Part shown: piece by piece, positions 53,022 to 61,638 of the stretch | Layout: each line of letters begins with the position of its first letter | Numbering within the stretch: position 1 is the stretch's first letter | DNA from: CBDEGK01 sp965237855 | Lineage (GTDB): Bacteria > Pseudomonadota > Gammaproteobacteria > Pseudomonadales > Halieaceae | DNA length: 64,000 nt | Assembly: GCA_965237855.1 (NCBI GenBank) | Contig: CBDEGK010000004.1 | Span: forward strand, 496,001-560,000 | Direction of reading: 5' to 3' | Program-made: the position numbers and the translations under genes | Notes under the pieces: model-generated | The model's input: only the letters and a program-made list of their open reading frames with translations | What the model was told of the DNA's origin: nothing | Database searches by the model: none

Positions 53022-54020
53022 ATGTTAGTTGTTGAATCCTATACCGTGGCTGTAGCCATGTGTGTTGTCACCATGTTGTGCTGGGGTAGCTGGGCCAATA
53101 CACAAAAACTGGCCAGTGAAGAATGGCAGTTCCAGTTGTTCTATTGGGACTACTCCATCGGAGTATTGTTATTGACCCTGGCGCTGGCTTTCACCATTGG
53201 CAGCAGTGGCGAAGAAGGCCGCAGCTTTATGCCGGACATCAGCCAGGCCAGCAATGATGCGTTAATGGCCGCATTCCTTGGCGGGGTGGTGTTCAACCTG
53301 GCCAATATCTTGCTGGTGGTAGCCATCGATATTGCCGGACTAGCAGTGGCCTTCCCGGTCGGCATCGGCCTGGCGTTGGTGATCGGGGTAATTACCAACT
53401 ATGTCGCCGCGCCGGTCGGCGACGCCCTCTACCTGTTCCTCGCCGTCGGCCTGGTGACGGTGGCCATTGTGCTGGACGCTGTCATCTACCGGCGTCTGCC
53501 ACAGGATGGCAGCACCTCAGTGGGTAAGGGCCTGACCATCTCCATTATTGCCGGTATCGCCATGGGCTTTTTCTACCGCTTTGTCGCCTCCTCCATGTCC
53601 ATGGATTTTGCCAATCCGGAAGCGGGCCTGATGACACCCTACAGTGCCGGCGTGGTTTTCTCAGTGGGGCTGCTGGTCTCCAATATCGTGTTCCTGGTGC
53701 CGCTGATGTACAAACCGGTAACTGGCGAAGTCGCCCCCATGGGTGAGTACTTCAGCAAAGGCACCCCCAAGCTGCATTTAGTCGGCATTCTCGGCGGCGT
53801 TATCTGGGCCCTGGGATTCAGCCTGAACATCATCGCCGCAGGCGCAGCCGGTTATGCCATCTCCTACGGACTGGGTCAGGGTGCAACCATGGTGGCGGCA
53901 TTCTGGGGGGTGTTTATCTGGAAGGAATTCAAAGATGCACCGGAAGGCACCAATGTCTTGATCAACGCCATGTTTATCCTGTTCTTCATCGGGCTGGGCC
54001 TGATCATCTATTCGCGTTAG
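53022..54020 (+). CDS. DMT-superfamily permease, ureide permease / GRP sugar porter-like
   Basis: A 332-residue inner-membrane protein with ten helices. MLCWGSWANTQKLA near the N-terminus and the WDYSIGVLLLTL segment match the glucose/ribose porter and ureide permease group. GLAVAFPVGIGLALVIGV and the final helix pair are also typical. It sits between a TonB receptor and NUP, ribokinase and DeoC genes. A ribose, deoxyribose or nucleoside substrate is thus most likely. Allantoin is a further candidate given the gene family and the purine region upstream. Confidence 0.8.
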   Translation: MLVVESYTVAVAMCVVTMLCWGSWANTQKLASEEWQFQLFYWDYSIGVLLLTLALAFTIGSSGEEGRSFMPDISQASNDALMAAFLGGVVFNLANILLVVAIDIAGLAVAFPVGIGLALVIGVITNYVAAPVGDALYLFLAVGLVTVAIVLDAVIYRRLPQDGSTSVGKGLTISIIAGIAMGFFYRFVASSMSMDFANPEAGLMTPYSAGVVFSVGLLVSNIVFLVPLMYKPVTGEVAPMGEYFSKGTPKLHLVGILGGVIWALGFSLNIIAAGAAGYAISYGLGQGATMVAAFWGVFIWKEFKDAPEGTNVLINAMFILFFIGLGLIIYSR

Positions 54021-54031
54021 AGGGTTTCATT

Positions 54032-55099
54032 ATGCGTTTCCTCGGTTTCGTACTGCTGCTCGCCCTGGTGACAGCTTGCAGCAAACAGGCCACTACTTCG
54101 ACAGAGCCAGCACCCATGGCAGTCAAGGTGGTCATCGTCACCATGTTTGAGTCGGGAGAAGATACCGGTGACGATGCCGGGGAATTCCAGCGCTGGAACG
54201 AGCGCCGAGATCTGGACACGGTGTTCGAAGCGCCACATATGCACCACAATATCCACGCGAACTTAGCAACGGGTGTTATCGGCATTGTCACTGGTATGGG
54301 CACGGCTAACTCATCCGCCTCTATTATGGCCCTGGGGCTGGATCCGCGCTTTGATCTCAGCAAAGCCTATTGGTTGGTAGCGGGTATCTCTGGTTTTGAC
54401 CCGGAAGATGCCTCGCTGGGCTCGGTGGCCTGGGCTGATTACCTTGTCGACGGTGATCTCGCCCACGAAGTGGATGCCCGGGAAATTCCAGATGACTGGG
54501 AGGACGGTTACTTCCCGCTGTTCAGCCAGGGCCCCAACGATAAGGATAGAAAAAGCTACAGTCTGGGTGAAGTCTTTCAACTCAACCCCGACCTGGTGGA
54601 CTGGGCATTCAATATGACCAAGGACATGGAATTACCCGACCACGAAACCCTGGCCGCCACTCGCGATCTGTACACGGAGCATGAAGTGGCACGACGCGCT
54701 CCATTTGTGTTGCGCGGCGACCAACTGGCGGGTATGACCTTCTGGCACGGCGAGAAATTGAACGCCTGGGCCAATCGCTGGACCGATTACTGGACCAACG
54801 GTGAGGGTGAATTCGTGTCGGCAGCCATGGAAGATACCGGCACCTACCAGTCGCTGAGTAACCTGGACAATGCCGGCAAGGTAAACAAGAACCGCTTGCT
54901 GGTCATCCGTACTGCCAGTAACTACACCATGCCCCCACCCGGCAAGGAAGCGGTGGCAAATTTGTTGGAAGAACAACACGACAGCTACGCCGGACTGGAT
55001 GCGGCGCTGGAAAATGCGTACCTGGTCGGCAGTGTGATCGTTGATGAACTGCTGACTAACTGGGATCAATACCGGGACAACACACCCGGCGCTGAGTAG
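54032..55099 (+). CDS. NUP-family purine nucleoside protein, lipoprotein
   Basis: A 355-residue protein with a lipoprotein signal (lipobox near VTAC, Cys 16). Its core resembles the 'purine nucleoside permease' NUP family. Despite the name, NUP proteins have no membrane helices. The GVIGIVTGMGTANSSASIMALG and YWLVAGISGFDPEDASLGS segments recall the nucleoside phosphorylase fold. The likely role is binding or cleaving nucleosides in the periplasm, releasing base and pentose for the neighbouring permease and kinase. That catalytic role is inferred. Confidence 0.82.
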   Translation: MRFLGFVLLLALVTACSKQATTSTEPAPMAVKVVIVTMFESGEDTGDDAGEFQRWNERRDLDTVFEAPHMHHNIHANLATGVIGIVTGMGTANSSASIMALGLDPRFDLSKAYWLVAGISGFDPEDASLGSVAWADYLVDGDLAHEVDAREIPDDWEDGYFPLFSQGPNDKDRKSYSLGEVFQLNPDLVDWAFNMTKDMELPDHETLAATRDLYTEHEVARRAPFVLRGDQLAGMTFWHGEKLNAWANRWTDYWTNGEGEFVSAAMEDTGTYQSLSNLDNAGKVNKNRLLVIRTASNYTMPPPGKEAVANLLEEQHDSYAGLDAALENAYLVGSVIVDELLTNWDQYRDNTPGAE

Positions 55100-55144
55100 G
55101 TCCGAGCTCATTCGGACAAAGGGTTTCAAAAGGAGAAAGCACAC

Positions 55145-56053
55145 ATGAAGATTGCCGTCATAGGTTCCTGCATGGTGGACCTGATCGCCTACACCGACGT
55201 GGTGCCCAAGGCCGGGGAAACCCTGGTGGCCAATGAGTTTCAAATCGGCTGTGGCGGCAAGGGCGCCAACCAGGCGGTGGCAGCATCCAAACTCGGCGCT
55301 GAGGTCCTGATGATGGGCCGGGTGGGTGACGATGCTTTTGCGGACAACACCCTTGCCAATTTCCAGTCCTTTGGCGTCAACACCGATCATGTGGAGAAAG
55401 TTGCCGGCGTCTCCAGCGGCGTCGCGCCTATCTGGGTAGACAAGGATTCACAGAATCGCATCCTGATTATTCCCGGCGCCAACATGCACCTGCTGCCCGC
55501 TGATATTGACGCGGCCGCGGAAGCTCTCAAAGCCTGCGCACTAATTGTGCTGCAACTCGAGATACCGCTGGAGAGTGTTTACCACGCCATTGATTTCGGC
55601 AATGCCAACGGCATCCCGGTGATGTTGAATCCGGCACCGGCAACAACGGACCTGGACCTGGCCTATGCCTGCAAGGCGGATTTCTTCGTACCCAATGAGA
55701 CCGAGCTGGAGATCCTCACCGGCATGCCAGTCAGCAACCACGACGAAATCGTGGCCGCGGCACAGGTATTGTTGAGCAAGGGGCTGAAGAACCTGATTGT
55801 CACCCTCGGCGACAAAGGTGCCCTGTGGCTGCACGGCGATGAAGAATCGCATTTCTCCGCACCCTCTGTGAATGCCGTCGATACCACAGGTGCCGGCGAT
55901 GCCTTCCTCGGTTGTTTCTCTCACTGCTATATACAGGACCAGGATATTCCCCGTGCCATTGAGCGCGCCATCGTCTACGCCTCCCACAGCGTCACCGGTA
56001 AAGGTACGCAAACCTCCTACGCCTCCGGTGATGAGTTTGAAAAACTGTTGTAA
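55145..56053 (+). CDS. rbsK: ribokinase
   Basis: A 302-residue PfkB-family kinase that phosphorylates ribose or deoxyribose. The substrate-binding IGCGGKGANQAVAASKLGAE and the catalytic VDTTGAGDAFLG (Asp base) are both intact. It comes after the NUP gene and 9 bp before deoC. That suggests deoxyribose is also a substrate, so that deoxyribose phosphate flows to DeoC. Ribose-only specificity is equally possible by sequence. A GGAG ribosome site precedes the ATG. Confidence 0.93.
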   Translation: MKIAVIGSCMVDLIAYTDVVPKAGETLVANEFQIGCGGKGANQAVAASKLGAEVLMMGRVGDDAFADNTLANFQSFGVNTDHVEKVAGVSSGVAPIWVDKDSQNRILIIPGANMHLLPADIDAAAEALKACALIVLQLEIPLESVYHAIDFGNANGIPVMLNPAPATTDLDLAYACKADFFVPNETELEILTGMPVSNHDEIVAAAQVLLSKGLKNLIVTLGDKGALWLHGDEESHFSAPSVNAVDTTGAGDAFLGCFSHCYIQDQDIPRAIERAIVYASHSVTGKGTQTSYASGDEFEKLL

Positions 56054-56062
56054 GCCATCGCC

Positions 56063-57004
56063 ATGAGCGCGGCCACCGAATTTAACGGCGACTGGATTGA
56101 CGGCCTGCGAGTCAATCGCAGCGCTGTCGAGCGCCGCATTGCCAGCCTCAGCGGCCGGCGGACGGTAAAGAAAGACTGGCAGGCGGCCTGGCTACTGAAG
56201 GCGGTATCGCTGATTGATCTCACCACATTGTCGGGCGATGATACTTCTGCACGTGTTAATCGGCTCTGTGCCAAAGCCAAAAATCCGGTGCGGGCGGACA
56301 TTTTGGAACAGCTCGGTGTTGCCGATATAGGGCTCACCACTGCCGCGGTCTGTGTTTATCACGATATGCTACCGCACGCGGTAAAAGCCATTGGCAAAGC
56401 ACCCCTTGAAATCGCCGTGGTGTCGACCGGTTTCCCGGCCGGGCTGTCCCCGATGGACTTGCGGGTAAAAGAGATCGAGGCCTCTGTCGCCGCCGGCGCG
56501 ACAGAAATTGATATCGTGATCTCACGCCGTCACGTCCTGCAGGGCAACTGGCAGGCGCTGTACGATGAAACCAAAACCTTCAAATCCACTTGTGGCAAGG
56601 TCCACATGAAATCCATTCTCGCCACCGGCGAGCTGGGCACCCTGCGCAATGTCGCCCGTGCCTCCATGGTGTGCATGATGGCGGGTTCGGATTTCATCAA
56701 GACCTCCACCGGCAAGGAATCGGTTAACGCCACTCTGCCGGTGACCCTGGTCATGCTGCGCATGATCCGCGAGTTTTACGAAGAGACCGGCCAAAAAATT
56801 GGTTACAAGCCCGCTGGTGGTATCAGCACCGCCAAGGACTCCCTGCTCTACCTGATGCTGCTGAAAGAAGAGCTGGGCCGCGACTGGCTCGAACCCGAGT
56901 TATTTCGTTTCGGCGCCTCCAGCCTGCTGGGCGACATAGAGCGGCAGCTGGAGCACCAGGTCAGCGGCAGCTACTCCGCCGATTATCGACATCCCATGGC
57001 ATAA
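56063..57004 (+). CDS. deoC: deoxyribose-phosphate aldolase
   Basis: A 313-residue aldolase splitting 2-deoxyribose 5-phosphate into acetaldehyde and glyceraldehyde 3-phosphate. The Schiff-base Lys is in DFIKTSTGKES, and the other active-site parts are EIDIVISRRHVL and GYKPAGGIST. It is about 60 residues longer than the E. coli enzyme and resembles eukaryotic-type DeoC with an N-terminal helical extension. It lies directly before an aldehyde dehydrogenase that could remove the acetaldehyde. Confidence 0.95.
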   Translation: MSAATEFNGDWIDGLRVNRSAVERRIASLSGRRTVKKDWQAAWLLKAVSLIDLTTLSGDDTSARVNRLCAKAKNPVRADILEQLGVADIGLTTAAVCVYHDMLPHAVKAIGKAPLEIAVVSTGFPAGLSPMDLRVKEIEASVAAGATEIDIVISRRHVLQGNWQALYDETKTFKSTCGKVHMKSILATGELGTLRNVARASMVCMMAGSDFIKTSTGKESVNATLPVTLVMLRMIREFYEETGQKIGYKPAGGISTAKDSLLYLMLLKEELGRDWLEPELFRFGASSLLGDIERQLEHQVSGSYSADYRHPMA

Positions 57005-57014
57005 GGTAGGGACG

Positions 57015-59393
57015 ATGACTGTAAACAAGATATTGGACAGCATGGAATACGGCCCGGCCCCGGAGAGCGATCAGCAGGCACAAGACTGGCTGGCAGCACA
57101 TGCCAAAGGCTTCGGTCATTTCATCAACGGCAAGTTCACGCGACCGGCGAAAGGGCAATTTGAGAGTCGCAATCCTGCCAATGGCAAGCAGCTGGCAGCC
57201 CTCTCCCAGGGAACGGCGAGAACGGTCAACCAGGCGGTAACCGCTGCCCGCGCTGCGCAAAAGAATTGGGCCGGACTCGACCGTCATCAACGGGCCCGCT
57301 ACCTCTACGCCCTGGCGCGGCAGCTACAAAAACACTCACGGCTATTCGCCGTGCTGGAAACCCTCGACAACGGCAAGCCTATTCGCGAGACCCGCGACAT
57401 CGATATTCCCCTGGCGATACGGCATTTCTACCACCACGCCGGCTGGGCCCAGCTGGCGGATGAAGATTTGAAACACTATGAGCCCCTGGGCGTGATCGGC
57501 CAGGTGATTCCCTGGAATTTTCCCCTGTTGATGCTGGCGTGGAAAATTGCCCCGGCACTGGCGGCGGGCAATACCGTGGTGCTAAAACCTGCCGAGTACA
57601 CCAGCCTCACCGCATTACTGTTCGCTGAGATCTGCCAACAGGTGAACCTGCCTGCCGGCGTCGTCAATATTATTACCGGCGATGGCAGCACCGGCGGCGC
57701 CCTGGTAGAACATGCCGACGTCAACAAGATTGCCTTCACTGGCTCTACCGACGTCGGCCGTCGTATTCGCGAGGCGACCGCCGGTAGCGGCAAGAAACTG
57801 ACGCTGGAGTTAGGCGGTAAGTCTCCCTTTATTGTGTTTGATGACGCGGACTTTGACGGCGCTGTCGAGGGCCTGGTCGACGCCATCTGGTTTAACCAGG
57901 GCGAAGTGTGCTGCGCGGGATCGCGCTTGCTGGTACAGGAAAACGTGGCCGACAAGTTCCTGGCCAAGGTGCGCCGACGCATGGACACGCTGCGGGTAGG
58001 TAACCCCATGGACAAGGCCATCGATATCGGTGCGATAGCCGACCCGGTTCAGTTGCAGCAAATCACCGGGAAGGTAAAACAGGGTGTGAAGGAAGGTGCG
58101 GAGCTGTACCAACCCAGGCTAAGCCGCGCAACCAATAAACAGGGTTGCTTCTATCCCCCCACTCTTCTCACTGGCGTCGAGCCATCATTCACGGTGGCCC
58201 AGGAGGAAATCTTTGGTCCGGTGCTGGTCGCTATGACATTCCGCACCCCCGCCGAGGCTGTGGCCCTCGCCAACAATACGCGCTATGGCCTCGCCGCCAG
58301 CGTCTGGAGCGAGAATATTAACCTGGCCCTGGATATCGCACCGAAGGTGAAAGCCGGGGTGGTTTGGATCAACTGCACTAACCAGTTTGATGCCGCCTGC
58401 GGCTTCGGCGGCGTCAAGGAATCGGGCTTTGGTCGCGAGGGTGGTCGCAACGGCATGTTGGACTATATGCAACCGAAAGCAGAATCGGGACTTCCTGAAC
58501 TTACCTCGGCTGTTACGGTGGCCAATGTAGGTCTACTCGCAGATGGCGGGATCGACCGCACGGCCAAGTTCTATATCGGGGGCAAACAAGCCCGCCCCGA
58601 TTCTGGCTACAGCCGGCAGGTTGTGACAGCTGCGGGTAAGCTGATCTCTGAAGTGGGCGACGGCAATCGCAAGGATATTCGCAACGCTGTAGAAGCTGCT
58701 CGCAAGGCCGAGGCCTGGTCCACGACTGCGACTCACTCCCGCGCCCAGATTCTTTATTACCTGGCAGAAAACCTGGAGGCGCGCGCCCAGGAATTCGCGG
58801 CTCGCATCCAGCAGCAATGTGGTGGCCGGAAGTCAGCGGCCCAGATGGAGGTGAATGCCGCCATCGCGCGGCTGTTTACTTACGCTGCCTGGGCCGACAA
58901 ATTCGATGGCGCCACCCACACCACACCCATGCGCACCATCGCCATGTCGGTACACGAGCCTCATGGCATCATGGGCATTGCCTGCCCCAACGAATTCCCC
59001 TTGCTGGGATTTATCTCCCTGGTCGCGCCTGCCATTGCCATGGGCAACCGGGTTATTGCCATTCCCAGTGAAGCCCACCCGCTCTCGGCCACCGACCTCT
59101 ACCAGGTATTGGACACATCTGATGTTCCCGCCGGCGTGGTCAATATCGTGTGCGGCGAAAAGAACACCCTGGCACAGGTTTTGGCGGAGCACGACAATGT
59201 AGAAGCGGCCTGGTATTACGGCGACCGCGAGGGTGCTGCAGTAGTGGAGAAAGCCACGGCCCGCAACCTCAAAGCCTCCTGGACCAACAACGGCAAGCAA
59301 TATGACTGGCTCAACTCAAACCTTGGTGAAGGTCGAGAGTTCCTGCGCCGGGCCACCCAGGTCAAAACCATCTGGGCGCCTTACGGGGAATAG
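57015..59393 (+). CDS. double-domain aldehyde dehydrogenase, ALDH16-like
   Basis: A 792-residue protein with two ALDH modules. The first (about 20-490) is complete: VIPWNFPLLMLAWKIAPALA, TGSTDVGRRI, the catalytic Glu in ELGGKSPFIVF and the catalytic Cys in NQGEVCCAGSRLL. The second (about 515-792) is shorter. It keeps a cofactor-like HEPHGIMGIACPNEFPLLGF stretch but has no recognisable catalytic Cys. This is the plan of ALDH16. The neighbouring deoC suggests oxidation of acetaldehyde from deoxyribose breakdown. Its 3' end overlaps the next frame by 92 bp. Confidence 0.88.
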   Translation: MTVNKILDSMEYGPAPESDQQAQDWLAAHAKGFGHFINGKFTRPAKGQFESRNPANGKQLAALSQGTARTVNQAVTAARAAQKNWAGLDRHQRARYLYALARQLQKHSRLFAVLETLDNGKPIRETRDIDIPLAIRHFYHHAGWAQLADEDLKHYEPLGVIGQVIPWNFPLLMLAWKIAPALAAGNTVVLKPAEYTSLTALLFAEICQQVNLPAGVVNIITGDGSTGGALVEHADVNKIAFTGSTDVGRRIREATAGSGKKLTLELGGKSPFIVFDDADFDGAVEGLVDAIWFNQGEVCCAGSRLLVQENVADKFLAKVRRRMDTLRVGNPMDKAIDIGAIADPVQLQQITGKVKQGVKEGAELYQPRLSRATNKQGCFYPPTLLTGVEPSFTVAQEEIFGPVLVAMTFRTPAEAVALANNTRYGLAASVWSENINLALDIAPKVKAGVVWINCTNQFDAACGFGGVKESGFGREGGRNGMLDYMQPKAESGLPELTSAVTVANVGLLADGGIDRTAKFYIGGKQARPDSGYSRQVVTAAGKLISEVGDGNRKDIRNAVEAARKAEAWSTTATHSRAQILYYLAENLEARAQEFAARIQQQCGGRKSAAQMEVNAAIARLFTYAAWADKFDGATHTTPMRTIAMSVHEPHGIMGIACPNEFPLLGFISLVAPAIAMGNRVIAIPSEAHPLSATDLYQVLDTSDVPAGVVNIVCGEKNTLAQVLAEHDNVEAAWYYGDREGAAVVEKATARNLKASWTNNGKQYDWLNSNLGEGREFLRRATQVKTIWAPYGE

Positions 59394-60759
59394 AAAGACC
59401 GCTATCTGTTTGCTGCTGGCCTGCCTGGGCACTGCGCCCACAGAGGCCGCGCTGACGGAGTCTGCCTATGTAATTGATCACTGGGGTCCCAACGAGGGTT
59501 TGCCGCAGAGCACGGTCAACAGCCTGGCCCAGACCGAGGACGGTTACATCTGGATGGCCACCTTCAATGGCCTGGCCCGCTTCGACGGCCTTACCTTCAA
59601 AGTGTTCAACGAAAGCAATAGCGATTTAAACAGCCACCGCCTTACTGCCCTGAAAGCCAGCGGAGAGAAACTCTACATTGGCGAGTTCGGCTCTCGACTG
59701 GCCCTGCGAGAGGGAAATACCATCGCGCCTGTCGGTGACCAGCGACAGGACAGTGGCAACCTGGTAGAACGAATCGAACTCACCCTTAGCGGGGCACCCA
59801 TCACATTGCTGAGCCGCTCTGGAATACGCAATCCCTTCGACAGTGGAACTAGAGACCGAATAAGTTGGCGCCAGGCTGCCGGCGTCGCCGCTGATACCGC
59901 GGGTAACATCTGGACACACGATACCCACAAACTCTACCGGGACCGGGGGCGGGGCGCCAAGGAAATTGCGCTGCCCGAGGTGTCAGCTAATATCAGTGCC
60001 CTCGCCGTTACCCATAACGGTATCGATATACTGCTGATAGCTGGCGATACCTTGTATCGCCGCAAGGCCTCGAGCTGGGAGGTGATCTATACCAGTGCAG
60101 AACTGCGCGCCCACCGTATCAACCAGATGCTGGAGGATGCCGGCGGCAATATTTGGCTGGCGACCCACGGCAGCGGGCTCTACCGTATCGACAGGACCGG
60201 CTCGACCCTGCATTGGAATTCCGGCAATGGCCTGTACAGCAACATCGCCCTGTGCGTGATGGAGGACCGGGAAGGAAATATCTGGTTGGGCACCTTAACC
60301 GGAGGCGTCCATCGCCTGAAACGCGACGTCATGCGCAATGAAGTGCCACCGGCTCTGGTTATCCAGGAGATTCGGATAGATAACAAGATCGTGGCGCCAC
60401 TAGACAACCTGTTCGTTGTCCCAGCGGGCAATCACCGTCTCTCTATCCACTACGTTGGGCTGAGTTTCACCGCGCCGGAAAAAACCCGCTATCAGTTCAA
60501 ACTGCAGGGTTACGACAACGACCTGCAGGATGCAGGTACGTCGCGACGGGCTGAATACACACAAGTGCCACCAGGGGACTACGTGTTTATCCTGCAGGCG
60601 GCGAATATCGGTGCGGTGAGGAGCGCCACGCCACTACAAATAAATATCAGGGTTTTGGCTCATTTTTACCAGACGTCCTGGTTCAGAATTCTGCTGCTGA
60701 TTACCTTTTTCAGCTTCTTGGTTATCGCGGCCAGGCTCCTGTCTAAAGAAAAAAATTAA
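59302..60759 (+). CDS. truncated propeller-type membrane sensor (Reg_prop and Y_Y_Y domains, no output domain)
   Basis: A frame of 485 residues. Residues 32-50 look like a signal peptide (TAICLLLACLGTAPTEA). Then come WDG-type propeller repeats (EGLPQSTVNSLAQTEDGYIW, AGNIWTHDTH, GGNIWLATHGSGLYRI, EGNIWLGTLTGGVHRL), a Y_Y_Y domain (about 355-445) and one membrane helix at 460-480. It stops just after that helix, where relatives carry a GGDEF or kinase domain. The propeller is also short. The only ATG (59302) lies inside the ALDH gene, and the natural start may have been lost. It is probably a remnant of a hybrid sensor. Confidence 0.6.
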   Translation: MTGSTQTLVKVESSCAGPPRSKPSGRLTGNRKTAICLLLACLGTAPTEAALTESAYVIDHWGPNEGLPQSTVNSLAQTEDGYIWMATFNGLARFDGLTFKVFNESNSDLNSHRLTALKASGEKLYIGEFGSRLALREGNTIAPVGDQRQDSGNLVERIELTLSGAPITLLSRSGIRNPFDSGTRDRISWRQAAGVAADTAGNIWTHDTHKLYRDRGRGAKEIALPEVSANISALAVTHNGIDILLIAGDTLYRRKASSWEVIYTSAELRAHRINQMLEDAGGNIWLATHGSGLYRIDRTGSTLHWNSGNGLYSNIALCVMEDREGNIWLGTLTGGVHRLKRDVMRNEVPPALVIQEIRIDNKIVAPLDNLFVVPAGNHRLSIHYVGLSFTAPEKTRYQFKLQGYDNDLQDAGTSRRAEYTQVPPGDYVFILQAANIGAVRSATPLQINIRVLAHFYQTSWFRILLLITFFSFLVIAARLLSKEKN

Positions 60760-60870
60760 AGCGCCTGATCCTGTGAGAAATCAGCGCTAGCCTAGCCCTC
60801 GCTGACCGACTTCGACAATTGATCTCTAATCTGGGTTATTCTTTCCAAGCCAGATTCAGGAGAACGTAGA

Positions 60871-61638
60871 GTGGGAACAGTCAGTGGAAAGTCAGTAATA
60901 CTCACCGGCGGTGCCGGTGATATCGCCAATGCAGTGGCTGCCAGGTTTCTTGAAGGTGGTGCGAGCGTCATGCTGGTCGATCTCGATGAATCCGGGTTGC
61001 AGCAGGTATGCCAGGATCTCGGCTCAGACAACGTGGACTTCTGCGTCGGTGATGTGACTTCAGAGGAGGATACCAAAGCCTATGTCAGCGCCGCGGTGGA
61101 GCGTTTCAGCACGGTTGACGTGTTGCTGGCCAACGCCGGCATTGAGGGCACGGTGTGTCCGGTAACCGAGTACGACAAGGCCATGTTCGAAAAAGTCATG
61201 GCGGTGAACGTGATCGGCCCCTTCCTCGGCATCAAGCACGTATTTCCGATCATGGCTGCCAATGGTGGAGGCAGCATTGTCATCACCTCCTCGATCGCCG
61301 GCTGCTCGGGCACACCCAGCATCTCTGCCTATGGCACCAGCAAGCACGCGGCGATTGGCCTGATGCGCGCCTGCGCGCAGGAAGGCGCGGAGCACAACAT
61401 CCGGGTCAATACCATCAACCCGGCACCAGTGGAGGGACGTATGATCAGCTCGTTGGAACAGGGCTTTGCCCCGGGTGCCGAGGAACTGGCCAGGGAAGGT
61501 ATGGCTGCATCCGTTCCGCTGGGACGTTACGCCGTACCCGAGGATGTTGCCAACCTGGCACTATTCCTGGCCAGTGAAGAGAGCAACTATCTCACCGGCG
61601 GCGTGTACCCAGTCGACGGTGGTATGTCAGCGCGGTGA
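60871..61638 (+). CDS. SDR-family NAD(P)-dependent oxidoreductase
   Basis: A 255-residue short-chain dehydrogenase. The cofactor motif is TGGAGDIANAVA (the TGxxxGIG position is altered to TGGAGDI), with NAG in LLANAGIEG, the catalytic Ser in ITSSIAG and the YxxxK in YGTSK. The Asp in LVDLD favours NAD. It starts with GTG after AGGAG. It overlaps the GST gene by 4 bp, so the two probably handle the same compound. Confidence 0.9.
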   Translation: MGTVSGKSVILTGGAGDIANAVAARFLEGGASVMLVDLDESGLQQVCQDLGSDNVDFCVGDVTSEEDTKAYVSAAVERFSTVDVLLANAGIEGTVCPVTEYDKAMFEKVMAVNVIGPFLGIKHVFPIMAANGGGSIVITSSIAGCSGTPSISAYGTSKHAAIGLMRACAQEGAEHNIRVNTINPAPVEGRMISSLEQGFAPGAEELAREGMAASVPLGRYAVPEDVANLALFLASEESNYLTGGVYPVDGGMSAR

